A stretch of 64,000 nucleotides of DNA from Pseudanabaena sp. FACHB-1998 (GCF_014696355.1 NZ_JACJQA010000016.1:57839-121838), one strand, 5' to 3'; counted from the first letter of the stretch, positions 35,255 through 43,679 are shown. Program-made: numbers and translations. Notes: generated by a model not told the origin, from the letters alone.

Positions 35255-36634
35255 TTGAGCATACTAATTAGACAAGGCACGATTATTCTGCCCGATCGCC
35301 AAACGTTACTGGGTGATGTTTATATTCAGCATGGCAAGATTGCGGCGATCGCACCATCTCTCAATCCCGCAGATCTAGATCAACCTTTAGAAATTATCGA
35401 AGCCAAAGGCTTAACTTTATTAGCAGGAGTAATTGATCCCCAAGTACATTTTCGGGAGCCGGGGCTAGAGCATAAAGAAGATTTGCGATCGGCGAGTCAT
35501 GCTTGTGCGAAGGGGGGGGTGACTAGCTTTTTAGAAATGCCGAATACGCGACCACTCACGATTACCCAAGCGGCGTTAGATGACAAGCTCAGTCGGGCGG
35601 CTAGTAAGTGTGTAGTAAATTACGGCTTTTTTATTGGGGCGACAGGCGAAATTTTGCCAGATTTACTCACAGCGAATCCTACCTGTGGCATCAAGATATT
35701 TATGGGATCGATGCATGGGGCTTTGCTGGTAGATCAAGAGGACGTTTTAGATCGGATTTTTTCGCAGGGCGATCGCTTAATTGCTGTTCATGCTGAGGAT
35801 CAAGCCAGAATTGCTCAACGCCGTAAGGAATTTGCGGGTAGTAAAGAGCCAGCACTGCACTCGATTATTCAAGATAATCAAGCGGCGCTCAATGCCACCC
35901 AACTCGCAGTTAAGCTTTCTAAGAAATATCAAAGACGTTTGCATATCTTGCATATGTCCACAGGCGAAGAAGCAGAATTTTTGCGTCAAGATAAGCCTGA
36001 ATGGGTGACTGCCGAGGTGACTCCGCAGCATTTATTCATGAATATTGGCGCTTATGAAAAAATTGGCTCGCTCGCCCAAATGAATCCCCCATTGAGATCG
36101 CCTCGTGATCAAGAAATTCTCTGGCAAGCTCTGCTCGATGGCGTAATTGACTTTATTGCCACTGACCATGCACCCCATACTTGGGCGGAGAAAGGCTTTG
36201 CGGCTAGCGAAGATCAGCAAGCTCCCCCTTCGGAAAAGTCCTCAAAGGATACCGTTTTGTTAGAACCAGCCAATGTGCCGTCGGGAATGCCGGGGGTAGA
36301 AACATCATTGCCACTAATGCTGACGCAAGCAGCTAAGGGACGTTGCTCGGTACATCAGGTTAGTCAGTGGATGAGTGCAAATGTTGCCAAAGCATACAAA
36401 ATTGCCAATAAGGGAGAAATTCGGATTGGCTGGGATGCGGACTTAGTTTTAGTAGATCTCCATAATTATAAACCTGTGCGAAATGAAGATCTATTAACTA
36501 AATGTGGCTGGAGTTCTTTTGCGGGATGGGAGCTTACGGGCTGGGCGGTTACTACGATCGTTGGTGGTCAGATTGCCTTTGCTGATGGCAAGGTTAACCC
36601 TGATGTACGTGGTCAAGCATTGCAGTTTGGCTAG
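35255..36634 (+). CDS. pyrC: Dihydroorotase, PyrC
   Basis: This 459-residue amidohydrolase closes carbamoyl-aspartate to dihydroorotate in pyrimidine synthesis. The metal-binding signature VIDPQVHFREPGLEHKEDL has the HxH-equivalent histidine and FREP. Further ligands are in HAEDQ, LHILHMSTGEEAE and IATDHAPHTWAEK (the catalytic aspartate). The start must be the TTG at 35255, because no ATG or GTG precedes the conserved N-terminus in frame. A 20-odd-residue acidic insertion (DQQAPPSEKSSKD region) follows the DHAPH motif. A hairpin follows the stop. Confidence 0.93.
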   Translation: MSILIRQGTIILPDRQTLLGDVYIQHGKIAAIAPSLNPADLDQPLEIIEAKGLTLLAGVIDPQVHFREPGLEHKEDLRSASHACAKGGVTSFLEMPNTRPLTITQAALDDKLSRAASKCVVNYGFFIGATGEILPDLLTANPTCGIKIFMGSMHGALLVDQEDVLDRIFSQGDRLIAVHAEDQARIAQRRKEFAGSKEPALHSIIQDNQAALNATQLAVKLSKKYQRRLHILHMSTGEEAEFLRQDKPEWVTAEVTPQHLFMNIGAYEKIGSLAQMNPPLRSPRDQEILWQALLDGVIDFIATDHAPHTWAEKGFAASEDQQAPPSEKSSKDTVLLEPANVPSGMPGVETSLPLMLTQAAKGRCSVHQVSQWMSANVAKAYKIANKGEIRIGWDADLVLVDLHNYKPVRNEDLLTKCGWSSFAGWELTGWAVTTIVGGQIAFADGKVNPDVRGQALQFG

Positions 36635-36657
36635 ATTAAAGACACAATGGAAAGGTA

Positions 36658-36692
36658 AATTTAAAAGCCTTGCATTGCAAGGCTTTTAAATT
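36658..36692. terminator. Hairpin terminator after pyrC
   Basis: Perfect 16-bp arms (36658-36673, 36677-36692) flank an ATT apex (CCTTGC-ATT-GCAAGG). It begins 24 bp after the pyrC stop and is AT-rich at its base, which suits transcription termination. Confidence 0.7.
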
Positions 36693-36729
36693 ATTTGGGT
36701 TTGCTTAACACGCAAAATTACGCAACACT

Positions 36730-37473
36730 ATGTTTTCTTCTTTCCAGATATCAAGAAAGATATCGATTTTATTTTTATCAGCGATCGCGGCTAGCATGTT
36801 TACTGCTTGCAGTAATTCCAATGGCGCTTCAAGTTCTGGTAACAATAATTTGTCTATGCCAGCGATCGATACTACTAAAGTTTCCCCAACTCCCACGCCG
36901 TCAAATACGCCCACAAATACGCCCAGTAATAGCAATTCGCCCACCCTTGCTCCGAATACGCCTAGCCCTGAGATTGACCTCACCAAAGAATTAGAAATAG
37001 GTGAACTCGAACTTTACAAGCACCGTTCGGGAATTATGGAAATCAGCATCCCTAAAGGCTGGAAGCTTGTGGATAATAGTCAGGCGGGAGAGATATTAGT
37101 AACTTGGAACGACAAAGCGGGACGCGCTACGATTTCCTCAAATATTTTTGTGCCTCCGAGTGAAATTCCTGAGAACAGACTGAGTGATGTTTTTGAAGTA
37201 ATTATTAAGGGCATGTATGGCAATCAAGCGGATTTTGCACTGCGATCGCCTGTTCTTGAAGCTACAGGTAATGTCGTGATTGAGTGGACATCGACAGTGA
37301 CCATTGGTAACAAAAAAATTAAATTTCTCGCTAATAGCAAATTGCAGCGTATAAATAACAAATTTGTGATCTTAACTTTTGGAGCGATCGAGCCTAAATT
37401 TATAGAATTGAAAGATTCCTTCGCTAAAATATCCAACAGTCAGACCGTCAATGCTAGTCTTACCATTCCTTAG
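36730..37473 (+). CDS. Lipoprotein with PsbP/Mog1-like C-terminal domain
   Basis: This is a 247-residue exported lipoprotein: signal sequence ISILFLSAIAASMFTACS with lipobox FTAC (cysteine near residue 27), a low-complexity Ser/Thr/Pro/Asn linker to about residue 80, then a ~160-residue folded domain that begins ELYKHRSGIMEISIPKGWK. That opening resembles the 'Y..p.g.F.i..P.gW' start of PsbP and Mog1-type folds. It is 38% or so similar by eye to the next gene's product and lies 16 bp before it, so the two are tandem paralogues. Function unknown. Confidence 0.75.
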   Translation: MFSSFQISRKISILFLSAIAASMFTACSNSNGASSSGNNNLSMPAIDTTKVSPTPTPSNTPTNTPSNSNSPTLAPNTPSPEIDLTKELEIGELELYKHRSGIMEISIPKGWKLVDNSQAGEILVTWNDKAGRATISSNIFVPPSEIPENRLSDVFEVIIKGMYGNQADFALRSPVLEATGNVVIEWTSTVTIGNKKIKFLANSKLQRINNKFVILTFGAIEPKFIELKDSFAKISNSQTVNASLTIP

Positions 37474-37489
37474 TGATATTTCTTAAAAT

Positions 37490-38188
37490 ATGCATAAAAA
37501 TATGCTGAAAACCCATTCCCTAGCCGCTACTTTTAGCGCGATCGCTGTTTTAGGAAGTCTAGTGGGCTGCACACCTAGCACCCCTGAGACCCCTGCTAGT
37601 CAAGCTCCTGCTAGCCCTGCTGCCTCTGCATCCAAGTCTCCCGATGCCAAAAGCGTAGCAACTAAGACTGAGCCTACCTCTAAGTCTGATGCTCGAATCA
37701 TTAAAGTCAAAATTGACGGTCTAGAAACCTATAAACATCCTTCGGGACTATTTCAAATTGATGTCCCCAAGGGTTGGACTCCCAAAGAAAATAAGAAGCC
37801 TAATGAGGTAATTGTTTTATGGTTTGACCCATCTAAGAATGCTTTGCTATCGGTAGATGTGTTTAAGGCTCCTGCGGAGACTACTCCCGAACAATTGACT
37901 TCACTTTTAGAAACATTTCTCAAGCAAACCTTTGGTTCTCGACCCGGATTTACAGCCGAAAAGCCAATCCAACAAAAAGATGGCAGTGTCCAAATTGTCT
38001 GGGGCTATAATGAGTCACTCAAAAATGTGACCGCCAAAGTGCAAGGCAATAGCTTTATCAGTCGCAATGGCGATAAGGTTTCTTTAATTACTACGGGTGG
38101 AGTCGCAGATCAAATTCCTGCACTTAAAGAGTCTTTCGATCGCGTGGTCAATAGCTACAAAGTCGATCCCACGGTAGCAATCCCCTAA
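37490..38188 (+). CDS. Lipoprotein paralogue with PsbP/Mog1-like domain
   Basis: This 232-residue lipoprotein has the lipobox LVGC after a hydrophobic segment (ATFSAIAVLGSLVGC), a Pro/Ala/Ser/Lys-rich linker to about residue 65, and a domain starting ETYKHPSGLFQIDVPKGWTP. The domain layout copies the upstream neighbour 36730-37473, including the closing pattern ESFDRVVNSYKVDPTVAIP against its SFAKISNSQTVNASLTIP. Tandem duplication is the simplest explanation. An alternative start lies at ATG 37502. It is presumably anchored at a membrane facing periplasm or lumen; no activity can be assigned. Confidence 0.75.
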   Translation: MHKNMLKTHSLAATFSAIAVLGSLVGCTPSTPETPASQAPASPAASASKSPDAKSVATKTEPTSKSDARIIKVKIDGLETYKHPSGLFQIDVPKGWTPKENKKPNEVIVLWFDPSKNALLSVDVFKAPAETTPEQLTSLLETFLKQTFGSRPGFTAEKPIQQKDGSVQIVWGYNESLKNVTAKVQGNSFISRNGDKVSLITTGGVADQIPALKESFDRVVNSYKVDPTVAIP

Positions 38189-38201
38189 AATAAAGGCATT
38201 C

Positions 38202-38323
38202 ATATACTTGACACACCAAATATCTAGAACCCCCTCTCCCCCTTAGAAGGGGGAGAACTCAGACTTCCCCCCTTCCAAGGCGGGACTGAGGGGGTAAGAA
38301 TTTGTAAAGTGCGTCAAGTATAT
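38202..38323. repeat. 122-bp element with 15-bp terminal inverted repeats
   Basis: ATATACTTGACACAC (38202-38216) and GTGCGTCAAGTATAT (38309-38323) are inverted copies with one mismatch. The interior is made of C-rich/G-rich palindromic segments (CCCCTCTCCCCC..., ...GAGGGGGT). It has the size and organisation of a small non-autonomous repeat, lying in the 257-bp gap before the PhzF-family gene. Confidence 0.65.
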
Positions 38324-38365
38324 TAACGCCAAAATAAACAGGTGGTACAAAGCGCTATTTAATTT

Positions 38366-38390
38366 GAACAGCTTGCAAAGCAAGCTGTTC
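38366..38390. repeat. Short perfect hairpin with AAA apex
   Basis: GAACAGCTTGC (38366-38376) and GCAAGCTGTTC (38380-38390) pair around AAA. It lies 56 bp upstream of the PhzF-family gene and is followed by AGCGCAAAGCGCTGTATT (38415-38432), an 18-bp string repeated exactly at 40065-40082. Confidence 0.55.
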
Positions 38391-38445
38391 CAAACTTGCT
38401 CTGGATTTTAAGGGAGCGCAAAGCGCTGTATTTATTATTAAAAAT

Positions 38446-39252
38446 ATGAAATTAGCGATCGCCATTATTGACGCATTTACAGATCGAGTATTTCACGGTA
38501 ATCCTGCGGCAACTACGTTAATAGCAGAATTTCCTGAAGATGCCCAAATGCAGCAAATAGCCGCCGAAATCAATCTATCCGAAACTGCATTCGTCAAACC
38601 TTTAGACCAAAATCATTTCCAGTTGCGATGGTTTACTCCATTACAGGAAGTACCACTTTGCGGTCATGCCACTCTTGCCATGGCTCATTATCTCCGTGAA
38701 ATCTCGGCGATCGCCACCGATATACCACTCATTTTCTCCACCCTAAGTGGCGATCTCCAGATCACCTTTGAAGATGAATTGATTGTGATGGACTTTCCTG
38801 CGGCAACCTATCACAACTGCTCAGAGCGATCGCGACAGGTGTTAAATAATATTTTCGGTGAGATCCCCTATGGCTGTCTGGGACTCAGTGAAGATTATCT
38901 AGCCGTAGTATTAGAGTCGGAGTCTGTTGTCCAGAATTTCCTGCCCAACTATGATCTCATCGCGCAGCTAGAGGGCTTCGGATTTATTATTACGGCGATC
39001 GCTGATGTGGATCAGCCCTATGACTTTGTCTCACGATTTTTTGCGCCCAAAGCAGGTATTCCCGAAGACCCTGTCACAGGCTCCGCGCATTGCAGTCTTA
39101 CACCCTATTGGGCAAAGCGGTTTGGCAAACCTAATCTTAAGGCGAAACAATTATCTGCACGTACTGGAGAGCTAGATGTTGAAGATCGTGACCAACGGGT
39201 TTTGCTGAAGGGTAAAGCTGTGACTTTTATGTATGGTCAAGTGTCTTATTAG
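38446..39252 (+). CDS. PhzF-family isomerase
   Basis: This 268-residue protein of the PhzF fold has IIDAFTDRVFHGNPAAT near the N-terminus, INLSETAFV carrying the catalytic-type glutamate E46 (E45 in PhzF), VPLCGHATLAMAHYL, and PEDPVTGSAHCSLTPYWA in the second half. PhzF isomerises a phenazine precursor, but most members, including those in cyanobacteria, act on unknown small molecules; no phenazine genes are present. The gene stands alone, preceded by repeat elements and ended by a hairpin over its stop codon. Confidence 0.9.
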   Translation: MKLAIAIIDAFTDRVFHGNPAATTLIAEFPEDAQMQQIAAEINLSETAFVKPLDQNHFQLRWFTPLQEVPLCGHATLAMAHYLREISAIATDIPLIFSTLSGDLQITFEDELIVMDFPAATYHNCSERSRQVLNNIFGEIPYGCLGLSEDYLAVVLESESVVQNFLPNYDLIAQLEGFGFIITAIADVDQPYDFVSRFFAPKAGIPEDPVTGSAHCSLTPYWAKRFGKPNLKAKQLSARTGELDVEDRDQRVLLKGKAVTFMYGQVSY

Positions 39253-39274
39253 GGCAAAGCGGCGCTTTGCCCTA
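39250..39274. terminator. Hairpin overlapping the PhzF-family stop codon
   Basis: TAGGGCAAAGC (39250-39260) pairs with GCTTTGCCCTA (39264-39274) around GGC. It includes the TAG stop and ends 12 bp before the stop of the convergent gene at 39286, so it can serve both. Confidence 0.65.
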
Positions 39275-39285
39275 CCTTGCTATTC

Positions 39286-39528
39286 TTAAGTTTGGTGACA
39301 TAAATCGTCCGAAAAATACCACCATATTGATAGGCGATCGCCTTCATCCACCACAATTGATATCATTCCCGCCTCCAGATCTCGACGACAAGCGGCGATC
39401 GCCTCTTGATGGGTTGCATGAACATCGATCGGCAAAAAAGTTTTTCCTAAATAACAAATTCCTTTTTCATTCCCCCAAGGCGTGAGAAATTTTCTAGGTT
39501 CTATCTCAGATAACGAAAGAATGATCAT
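39286..39528 (-). CDS. Small hypothetical protein
   Basis: This 80-residue reading frame (MIILSLSEIEPRKFLTPWGNE...) has no family I recognise. It looks genuine because it has ordinary amino-acid composition, two HIP1 sites in coding frame, and sits convergent to the PhzF-family gene with a shared hairpin. A HATHQEAIAACRRDLEAG helix and an IWWYFSD hydrophobic end are visible, with no membrane segment. The overlapping frame on the other strand has a less protein-like composition. Confidence 0.55.
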   Translation of the reverse strand: MIILSLSEIEPRKFLTPWGNEKGICYLGKTFLPIDVHATHQEAIAACRRDLEAGMISIVVDEGDRLSIWWYFSDDLCHQT

Positions 39529-39736
39529 AACTAAATAAATATAGGACGCTCTTCACATATCCATCATCGATTAGCTAACCTAATTAAGCTGTGATGTTTA
39601 TATAGACTGATTTGTGACGCTTCTAAGCATTTATACGTGACCATGAGGAATTATCTTAGTGACTCAAATCACTAAAAATCGTTCCAAAGAAATAAAGCGT
39701 CGCTTTGCGTCGCTTTATTTCTTAAAAATTTGATTT

Positions 39737-39841
39737 TATAGCTGTGGTAACTTGCAAAACCCACGAAGCTAGTTACGGCGCTTTGCGCCGTAACTAGCTT
39801 CGTGGGTTTTTTGTCCTAACAAGAAGGGCAGCAGCTATATA
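39737..39841. repeat. Palindromic element related to 12890-13006
   Basis: It begins TATAGCTGTGG and ends CAGCTATATA, like the element at 12890-13006, with imperfect outer repeats. The centre is a perfect 26-bp inverted pair (39756-39781 and 39785-39810) around TTT. Two copies 27 kb apart with the same ends and different stem sequences suggest a mobile or amplifying palindromic family. Confidence 0.7.
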
Positions 39842-39857
39842 GCGATCGTTGGTTGTT

Positions 39858-40005
39858 AGGACTTACGCAAAACCCAAACTGCCCTCATCCCCCAGCCCCT
39901 TCTCCCAGAACGGGAGAAGGGGAGTAAAGCAATTTTCTTGTTCCCCTCGCCCTTAATGGGAGAGGGGCTAGGGGTGAGGGTCTTAGAAAATTCTGCGTAA
40001 GTCCT
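39858..40005. repeat. 148-bp MITE-like element with AGGACTTACGCA ends
   Basis: AGGACTTACGCA (39858-39869) and TGCGTAAGTCCT (39994-40005) are perfect 12-bp inverted ends. The interior has C-rich and G-rich segments (CCCCTTCTCCC..., GGGAGAAGGGG; CCCCTCGCCC..., GGGAGAGGGG) that fold into secondary hairpins. It is non-coding. The C/G-rich core resembles that of 38202-38323 although the ends differ. Confidence 0.75.
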
Positions 40006-40020
40006 AGTTGTATCAAAATC

Positions 40021-40063
40021 ACCAAAAAGAAAGACGACGCAAAGCGTCGCCTTTCTCTTTGGT
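40021..40063. terminator. Hairpin downstream of the REC-HATPase gene
   Basis: 20-bp arms (40021-40040, 40044-40063) with two mismatches, both able to form G-U pairs in one strand, enclose AAA (GACGC-AAA-GCGTC). It lies 18 bp beyond the stop of the minus-strand gene at 40081. Confidence 0.6.
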
Positions 40064-40080
40064 AAGCGCAAAGCGCTGTA

Positions 40081-41175
40081 TTAACTGACGATTGGTAAAA
40101 ATACTTTGATTGAAGTTCGTTCGTAGGGAATACTTTCAATCTCAATCCTGCCCCCATGAATTTCCGCTAAACGCTTAACGATCGCTAAGCCTAGCCCTGT
40201 TCCCTGCTGAATATATAGCTTTTTCTCAAATTTTATATAGGCTCCAAAATTCGCAATCTGCTCTGGCTCAAATCCCTGACCATGATCAACTACACAGAGA
40301 CAATATTCATTAGCATCAGATGTGCCTAATACAATTACCTCCGTGCCTTCTGAAGAGAACTTAAAGCCATTATCAATAACTTCCTTAACAATCACATTTA
40401 AATAGGAATCGGAAATCTGGATACTGGCATCCTGAATACTTAATTGCAAATCCGAAACACGATTATAGTTTTCGGCAATTTTTTTAGCACAGCTAGAAAT
40501 TTCAATATCCACAAAAGTAGCTTTGCTAGAGCGTAACTGTCTATTGCCATCGATGACATTTTCCATCGACTCCAACTCAGCGTATAGCAAGAATTTTTTC
40601 ACCATTTCATGCATATCTCGTCCCGCTTTACGAATACGCTTACCGATATCAGGAACCTCATGGGCTTCCATCGCGTGGTAATTCTTGACTAAAATATCCG
40701 CTAATCCCATAACCTCGATCGCAGGGAATAGCAATTGATGGGGCAAGGATTTGGAGATATTGCCGCGTAAATTATCTAGCTCTTGGCGATAATAATTATT
40801 GATTATTTCTTGTTTTTTAAACTGGGCTTTGATTGCACCTAGTAATTCATCTCGGGTAAATGGTTTGGTCAAATAGTCATCAGAGCCTAGCTCCATTCCT
40901 TGACGAAAATCTATTTTGTCTGATTTAGCACTAAGAAATATAAAAGGGATAGCCGTAGTAGCAGGGTTGCTGCGTAGCGCTGTAATTACTCCATATCCAT
41001 CGATTTCAGGCATCATAATGTCACTAATAATCAAGCTGGGAATAGTTTGCTGAGCAATTTCTAGTCCATCGCGCCCATTAGTAGCTGTTATTACCACATA
41101 ACCTTCAGCCTGTAGCATTCTGCTGGTGTTAAGTAAAACATTAGGATTATCTTCGATGAGGAGAATTTTTTTCAT
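40081..41175 (-). CDS. Receiver-first hybrid sensor kinase
   Basis: This 364-residue protein has an N-terminal receiver domain (KKILLIEDNPNVLL; phospho-acceptor D in LIISDIMMPEIDGYG near residue 53; K in YLTKPF). A ~100-residue helical linker follows, then a C-terminal HATPase domain (DNGFKFSSEG N-box, VVDHGQGFEP, GTGLGLAIVKRLAEIHGG). The dimerisation helix is not a standard HisKA; SLPHQLLFP carries the only plausible phospho-histidine. Proteins of this order pass signals inside phosphorelays and are common in cyanobacteria. It is 151 bp downstream of a second REC-kinase on the same strand, so the two may work together. Confidence 0.88.
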   Translation of the reverse strand: MKKILLIEDNPNVLLNTSRMLQAEGYVVITATNGRDGLEIAQQTIPSLIISDIMMPEIDGYGVITALRSNPATTAIPFIFLSAKSDKIDFRQGMELGSDDYLTKPFTRDELLGAIKAQFKKQEIINNYYRQELDNLRGNISKSLPHQLLFPAIEVMGLADILVKNYHAMEAHEVPDIGKRIRKAGRDMHEMVKKFLLYAELESMENVIDGNRQLRSSKATFVDIEISSCAKKIAENYNRVSDLQLSIQDASIQISDSYLNVIVKEVIDNGFKFSSEGTEVIVLGTSDANEYCLCVVDHGQGFEPEQIANFGAYIKFEKKLYIQQGTGLGLAIVKRLAEIHGGRIEIESIPYERTSIKVFLPIVS

Positions 41176-41326
41176 GGCAACTTTTACTACTGCTTTTAAG
41201 CTAAATGGAATTAACTTTATTAAATATTATACTGATTAACAAGGTACAAAATGCTGAATAGAGGCTTACCAAGCATTAGTATTTCAAAAATATTTTTGAA
41301 ATCAATCAAACATTAATACAAAGCAT

Positions 41327-42577
41327 CTAAGGTGATTCATTAAGTTGTAACTCCTTCAAAATTGGTAGAACAACAGTGAATTCTGTCCCCACCTCTAAAT
41401 GACTACTTACTGATATAAATCCTTTATGAATATCAACGCAGTTTTTGACAATTGATAAGCCCAAACCAGTCCCAGGTAAAATTCCCACATTTTTACCTCG
41501 ATGAAATGCACTGAATAAATGTCCTAAATCTTCTTCAGGTATTCCTATACCGTGATCACTAATTATAAAGGTTATATTTTCTTTATTGATAGTAATTTTA
41601 AAATCAACTTTAGTGTTTTCTGGGGAATATTTGATCGCATTAGTGATTAAATTTGTTAGTATTTGCCGTAATAATTTTTCATCCATTTTTACCAACATAG
41701 GTGGCAAATCAATCTGGAGATGAAAGTCATCAATTGATGTGTTATTTACTTGATTATATAAATATGAATGTAAATCATATTTTTGTCCAAAAGTTCTTTG
41801 CATTTGCCGTAATAGTTGAGTGCAAAAAACTAAAATATCAAACTCTGTTAAATTAATCTTTGATTTATTGGCGTTAGCCCTACTTAAAAATAAGACATCT
41901 TCCATTAAAGCTGTCATGTGCTTAACCTCAGATTGAATCTGATGTAGTTGCTCTACTTGCTCTTCCTTAGTCCATTCATAGTATTCTAATAGCTCCGAGG
42001 CACTTTGAATAGTAGTTAGAGGTGTACGAAACTCATGGGAAACAACCGATATAAAATTAGATTTCATTTGACTGAGTTCCCGTTCTTGCTTTAGCGATCG
42101 CGATAATAAAGATGCGGATAACTGCAATTGTTCATTTTGTTCTTGAAGCATTTTTTGTAAAGAACATAATCGCAAGTGGGTTTCTATCCTAGCTAATACT
42201 TCAATTAGCTGAAATGGTTTACTAATATAATCAACACCGCCTACAGAAAAGGCTTCTACTTTCTCCGAAGGCTCTTCCACTGAGCTAATAAAAATAATTG
42301 GAATATCTTGAGTTACGGGATTAGCTTTTAATATTTTGCAAACTTCATAACCATTAATGTCGGGCATTCTAATATCAAGCAGGATTATATCTGGTAATTT
42401 TTGATGCACTTTATCTAATGCTTCAGTTCCATTATTGGCTTGCTCAACTTGATATCCTTGTTTGACAAGCATTAGTGATAAAAGCTGAATATTATATATA
42501 GTGTCATCAACTATCAAAACAGACGCATTGTTGGCTAATTTCTCTTCTTTAGCTTGATATAAGTTTTGCTCGGTCAT
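41327..42577 (-). CDS. Receiver-first hybrid histidine kinase
   Basis: This 416-residue protein has a receiver domain (ASVLIVDDTIYNIQLL; phospho-acceptor D in IILLDIRMPDINGYE; K in YISKPF), a coiled-coil linker (about 140-170), HisKA with SVVSHEFRTPLTTIQSA (H as autophosphorylation site) and HATPase (NAIKYSPENTK, DHGIGIPEEDLGHLF, GTGLGLSIVKN). No membrane or sensory domain is present, so it is cytoplasmic and likely receives phosphate from another kinase. It is in tandem with the gene at 40081-41175. Confidence 0.93.
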   Translation of the reverse strand: MTEQNLYQAKEEKLANNASVLIVDDTIYNIQLLSLMLVKQGYQVEQANNGTEALDKVHQKLPDIILLDIRMPDINGYEVCKILKANPVTQDIPIIFISSVEEPSEKVEAFSVGGVDYISKPFQLIEVLARIETHLRLCSLQKMLQEQNEQLQLSASLLSRSLKQERELSQMKSNFISVVSHEFRTPLTTIQSASELLEYYEWTKEEQVEQLHQIQSEVKHMTALMEDVLFLSRANANKSKINLTEFDILVFCTQLLRQMQRTFGQKYDLHSYLYNQVNNTSIDDFHLQIDLPPMLVKMDEKLLRQILTNLITNAIKYSPENTKVDFKITINKENITFIISDHGIGIPEEDLGHLFSAFHRGKNVGILPGTGLGLSIVKNCVDIHKGFISVSSHLEVGTEFTVVLPILKELQLNESP

Positions 42578-42852
42578 AGGAAGATAGTTTTAGAATTTTC
42601 TAACATGATAACCTCTATTCAGCTTTATATGAATCTCCCCTGTAGCCATCCTAAATACTTGGAGAGCGTAAATCCTAGACGAAGTACTCTCTCAAAACAT
42701 AAACCCAAAATAAAGTTGTAGTAACTTGGGTTAAAAGTCCATTTTGACTTTATATATCCTGATACACTTAGCGTCAACTACAGATAGTACAAATTGCTGA
42801 TATCAGCTTTTTGGCGATCGTCTTTGGGGATCATTAAATTTAGTCATAATCT

Positions 42853-43590
42853 ATGCGGTTTTCGATTATTCTTCCCTGTCTCAATGAAATTCGACATGGC
42901 TATTTAGAACGAATTCTCACTAATTTAGTTCAGCAAAAGGGTGACAAAGAAATTATTGCCGTACTAAGTCCAAGTCATGACGGTACGGAAACCCTTTTAG
43001 TGGAATATGCAAGCAAATTTACGGAAGTAAAAATTGTACGATCGCCCGCCAAAAATCGCGCTCAGAGGCTCAATGACGGTCTTGCTCACAGCATCGGGGA
43101 AATTATTTTATTACATCATCCCGCTAGCCTGTTGCCTGAAAAGCTTGCTTTACAAATAGTCGAGCAGGCGATCGCCCCAGAAATCATGCAGGGGAATTAC
43201 TGGGGCGCATTTCAGCATAGTTTTGATTTTGACCATTGGTTATTGCGCTTTACTTCTTGGTATTCGGACAATGTACGGGTAAAAGGTAAAGGAATTGTCT
43301 ATTTAGATCATTGTCCTTTTATGGAGCGCCGAATTTTGGATGAAATTGGTTATCTGCCTGACTTAGATATTTTTGAAGATACGGTGTTAAGCGATCGCCT
43401 TTGCAAATTAGCAAGACCAGTTTTAGTCGAGGGTAAGGTCATTACTTCGGCACGAAGATTTCATCAACGGGGGATCTATCGCCATGCTCTCCTGAATCAG
43501 CTATTAAAAATTTGCTATCACTTCAAAATTGATCCCCAATGGCTCAATCGCCTGTACGAACAAAAAGCTAGCATTAACGTCAAATATTAA
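42853..43590 (+). CDS. TIGR04283-like glycosyltransferase with altered DxD
   Basis: This 245-residue GT2-fold protein has FSIILPCLNEIRHGYLE at the N-terminus, NRAQRLNDGLAHSIGEIILL, and a very characteristic C-terminus, TSARRFHQRGIYRHALLNQLL followed by a Leu/Tyr-rich tail. The latter matches the TIGR04283 group of small glycosyltransferases. In that group the segment after GEIILL usually reads LHADT and supplies the metal-binding acidic residue; here it is LHHPAS, lacking the aspartate. The enzyme may use another metal ligand, be metal-independent or be inactive. It is a single-gene unit, followed by a strong hairpin. Confidence 0.8.
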   Translation: MRFSIILPCLNEIRHGYLERILTNLVQQKGDKEIIAVLSPSHDGTETLLVEYASKFTEVKIVRSPAKNRAQRLNDGLAHSIGEIILLHHPASLLPEKLALQIVEQAIAPEIMQGNYWGAFQHSFDFDHWLLRFTSWYSDNVRVKGKGIVYLDHCPFMERRILDEIGYLPDLDIFEDTVLSDRLCKLARPVLVEGKVITSARRFHQRGIYRHALLNQLLKICYHFKIDPQWLNRLYEQKASINVKY

Positions 43591-43628
43591 AAATAATGCT
43601 TCGCAGGACTTTTACAGCAATTGCCGAT

Positions 43629-43679
43629 CAAGAGAAATTTTGAAAGCGTTGCTTCGCAACGCTTTCAAAATTTCTCTTG
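43629..43679. terminator. 24-bp perfect hairpin after the glycosyltransferase gene
   Basis: Arms 43629-43652 and 43656-43679 pair without mismatch around TTC (GCGTTGC-TTC-GCAACGC). It lies 39 bp beyond the stop. There is no T-tract on the plus side beyond the stem. Confidence 0.7.

Larger units (their letters stand above)
39529..40080. other. Repeat-filled 552-bp intergenic gap
   Basis: There is no gene in this gap. It contains, in order, an imperfect hairpin (39687-39723), a TIR-bearing palindromic element (39737-39841), a second TIR element of different sequence (39858-40005) and a hairpin (40021-40063). It separates the start of the small gene at 39286-39528 from the stop of the kinase gene at 40081, so it should also contain the promoter of the former. 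Confidence 0.7.

Noticed and set aside
39267..39485. Plus-strand frame opposite the small gene at 39286-39528
   Set aside because: Its composition is less protein-like (proline/histidine-rich), and it starts inside the hairpin following the PhzF-family gene.
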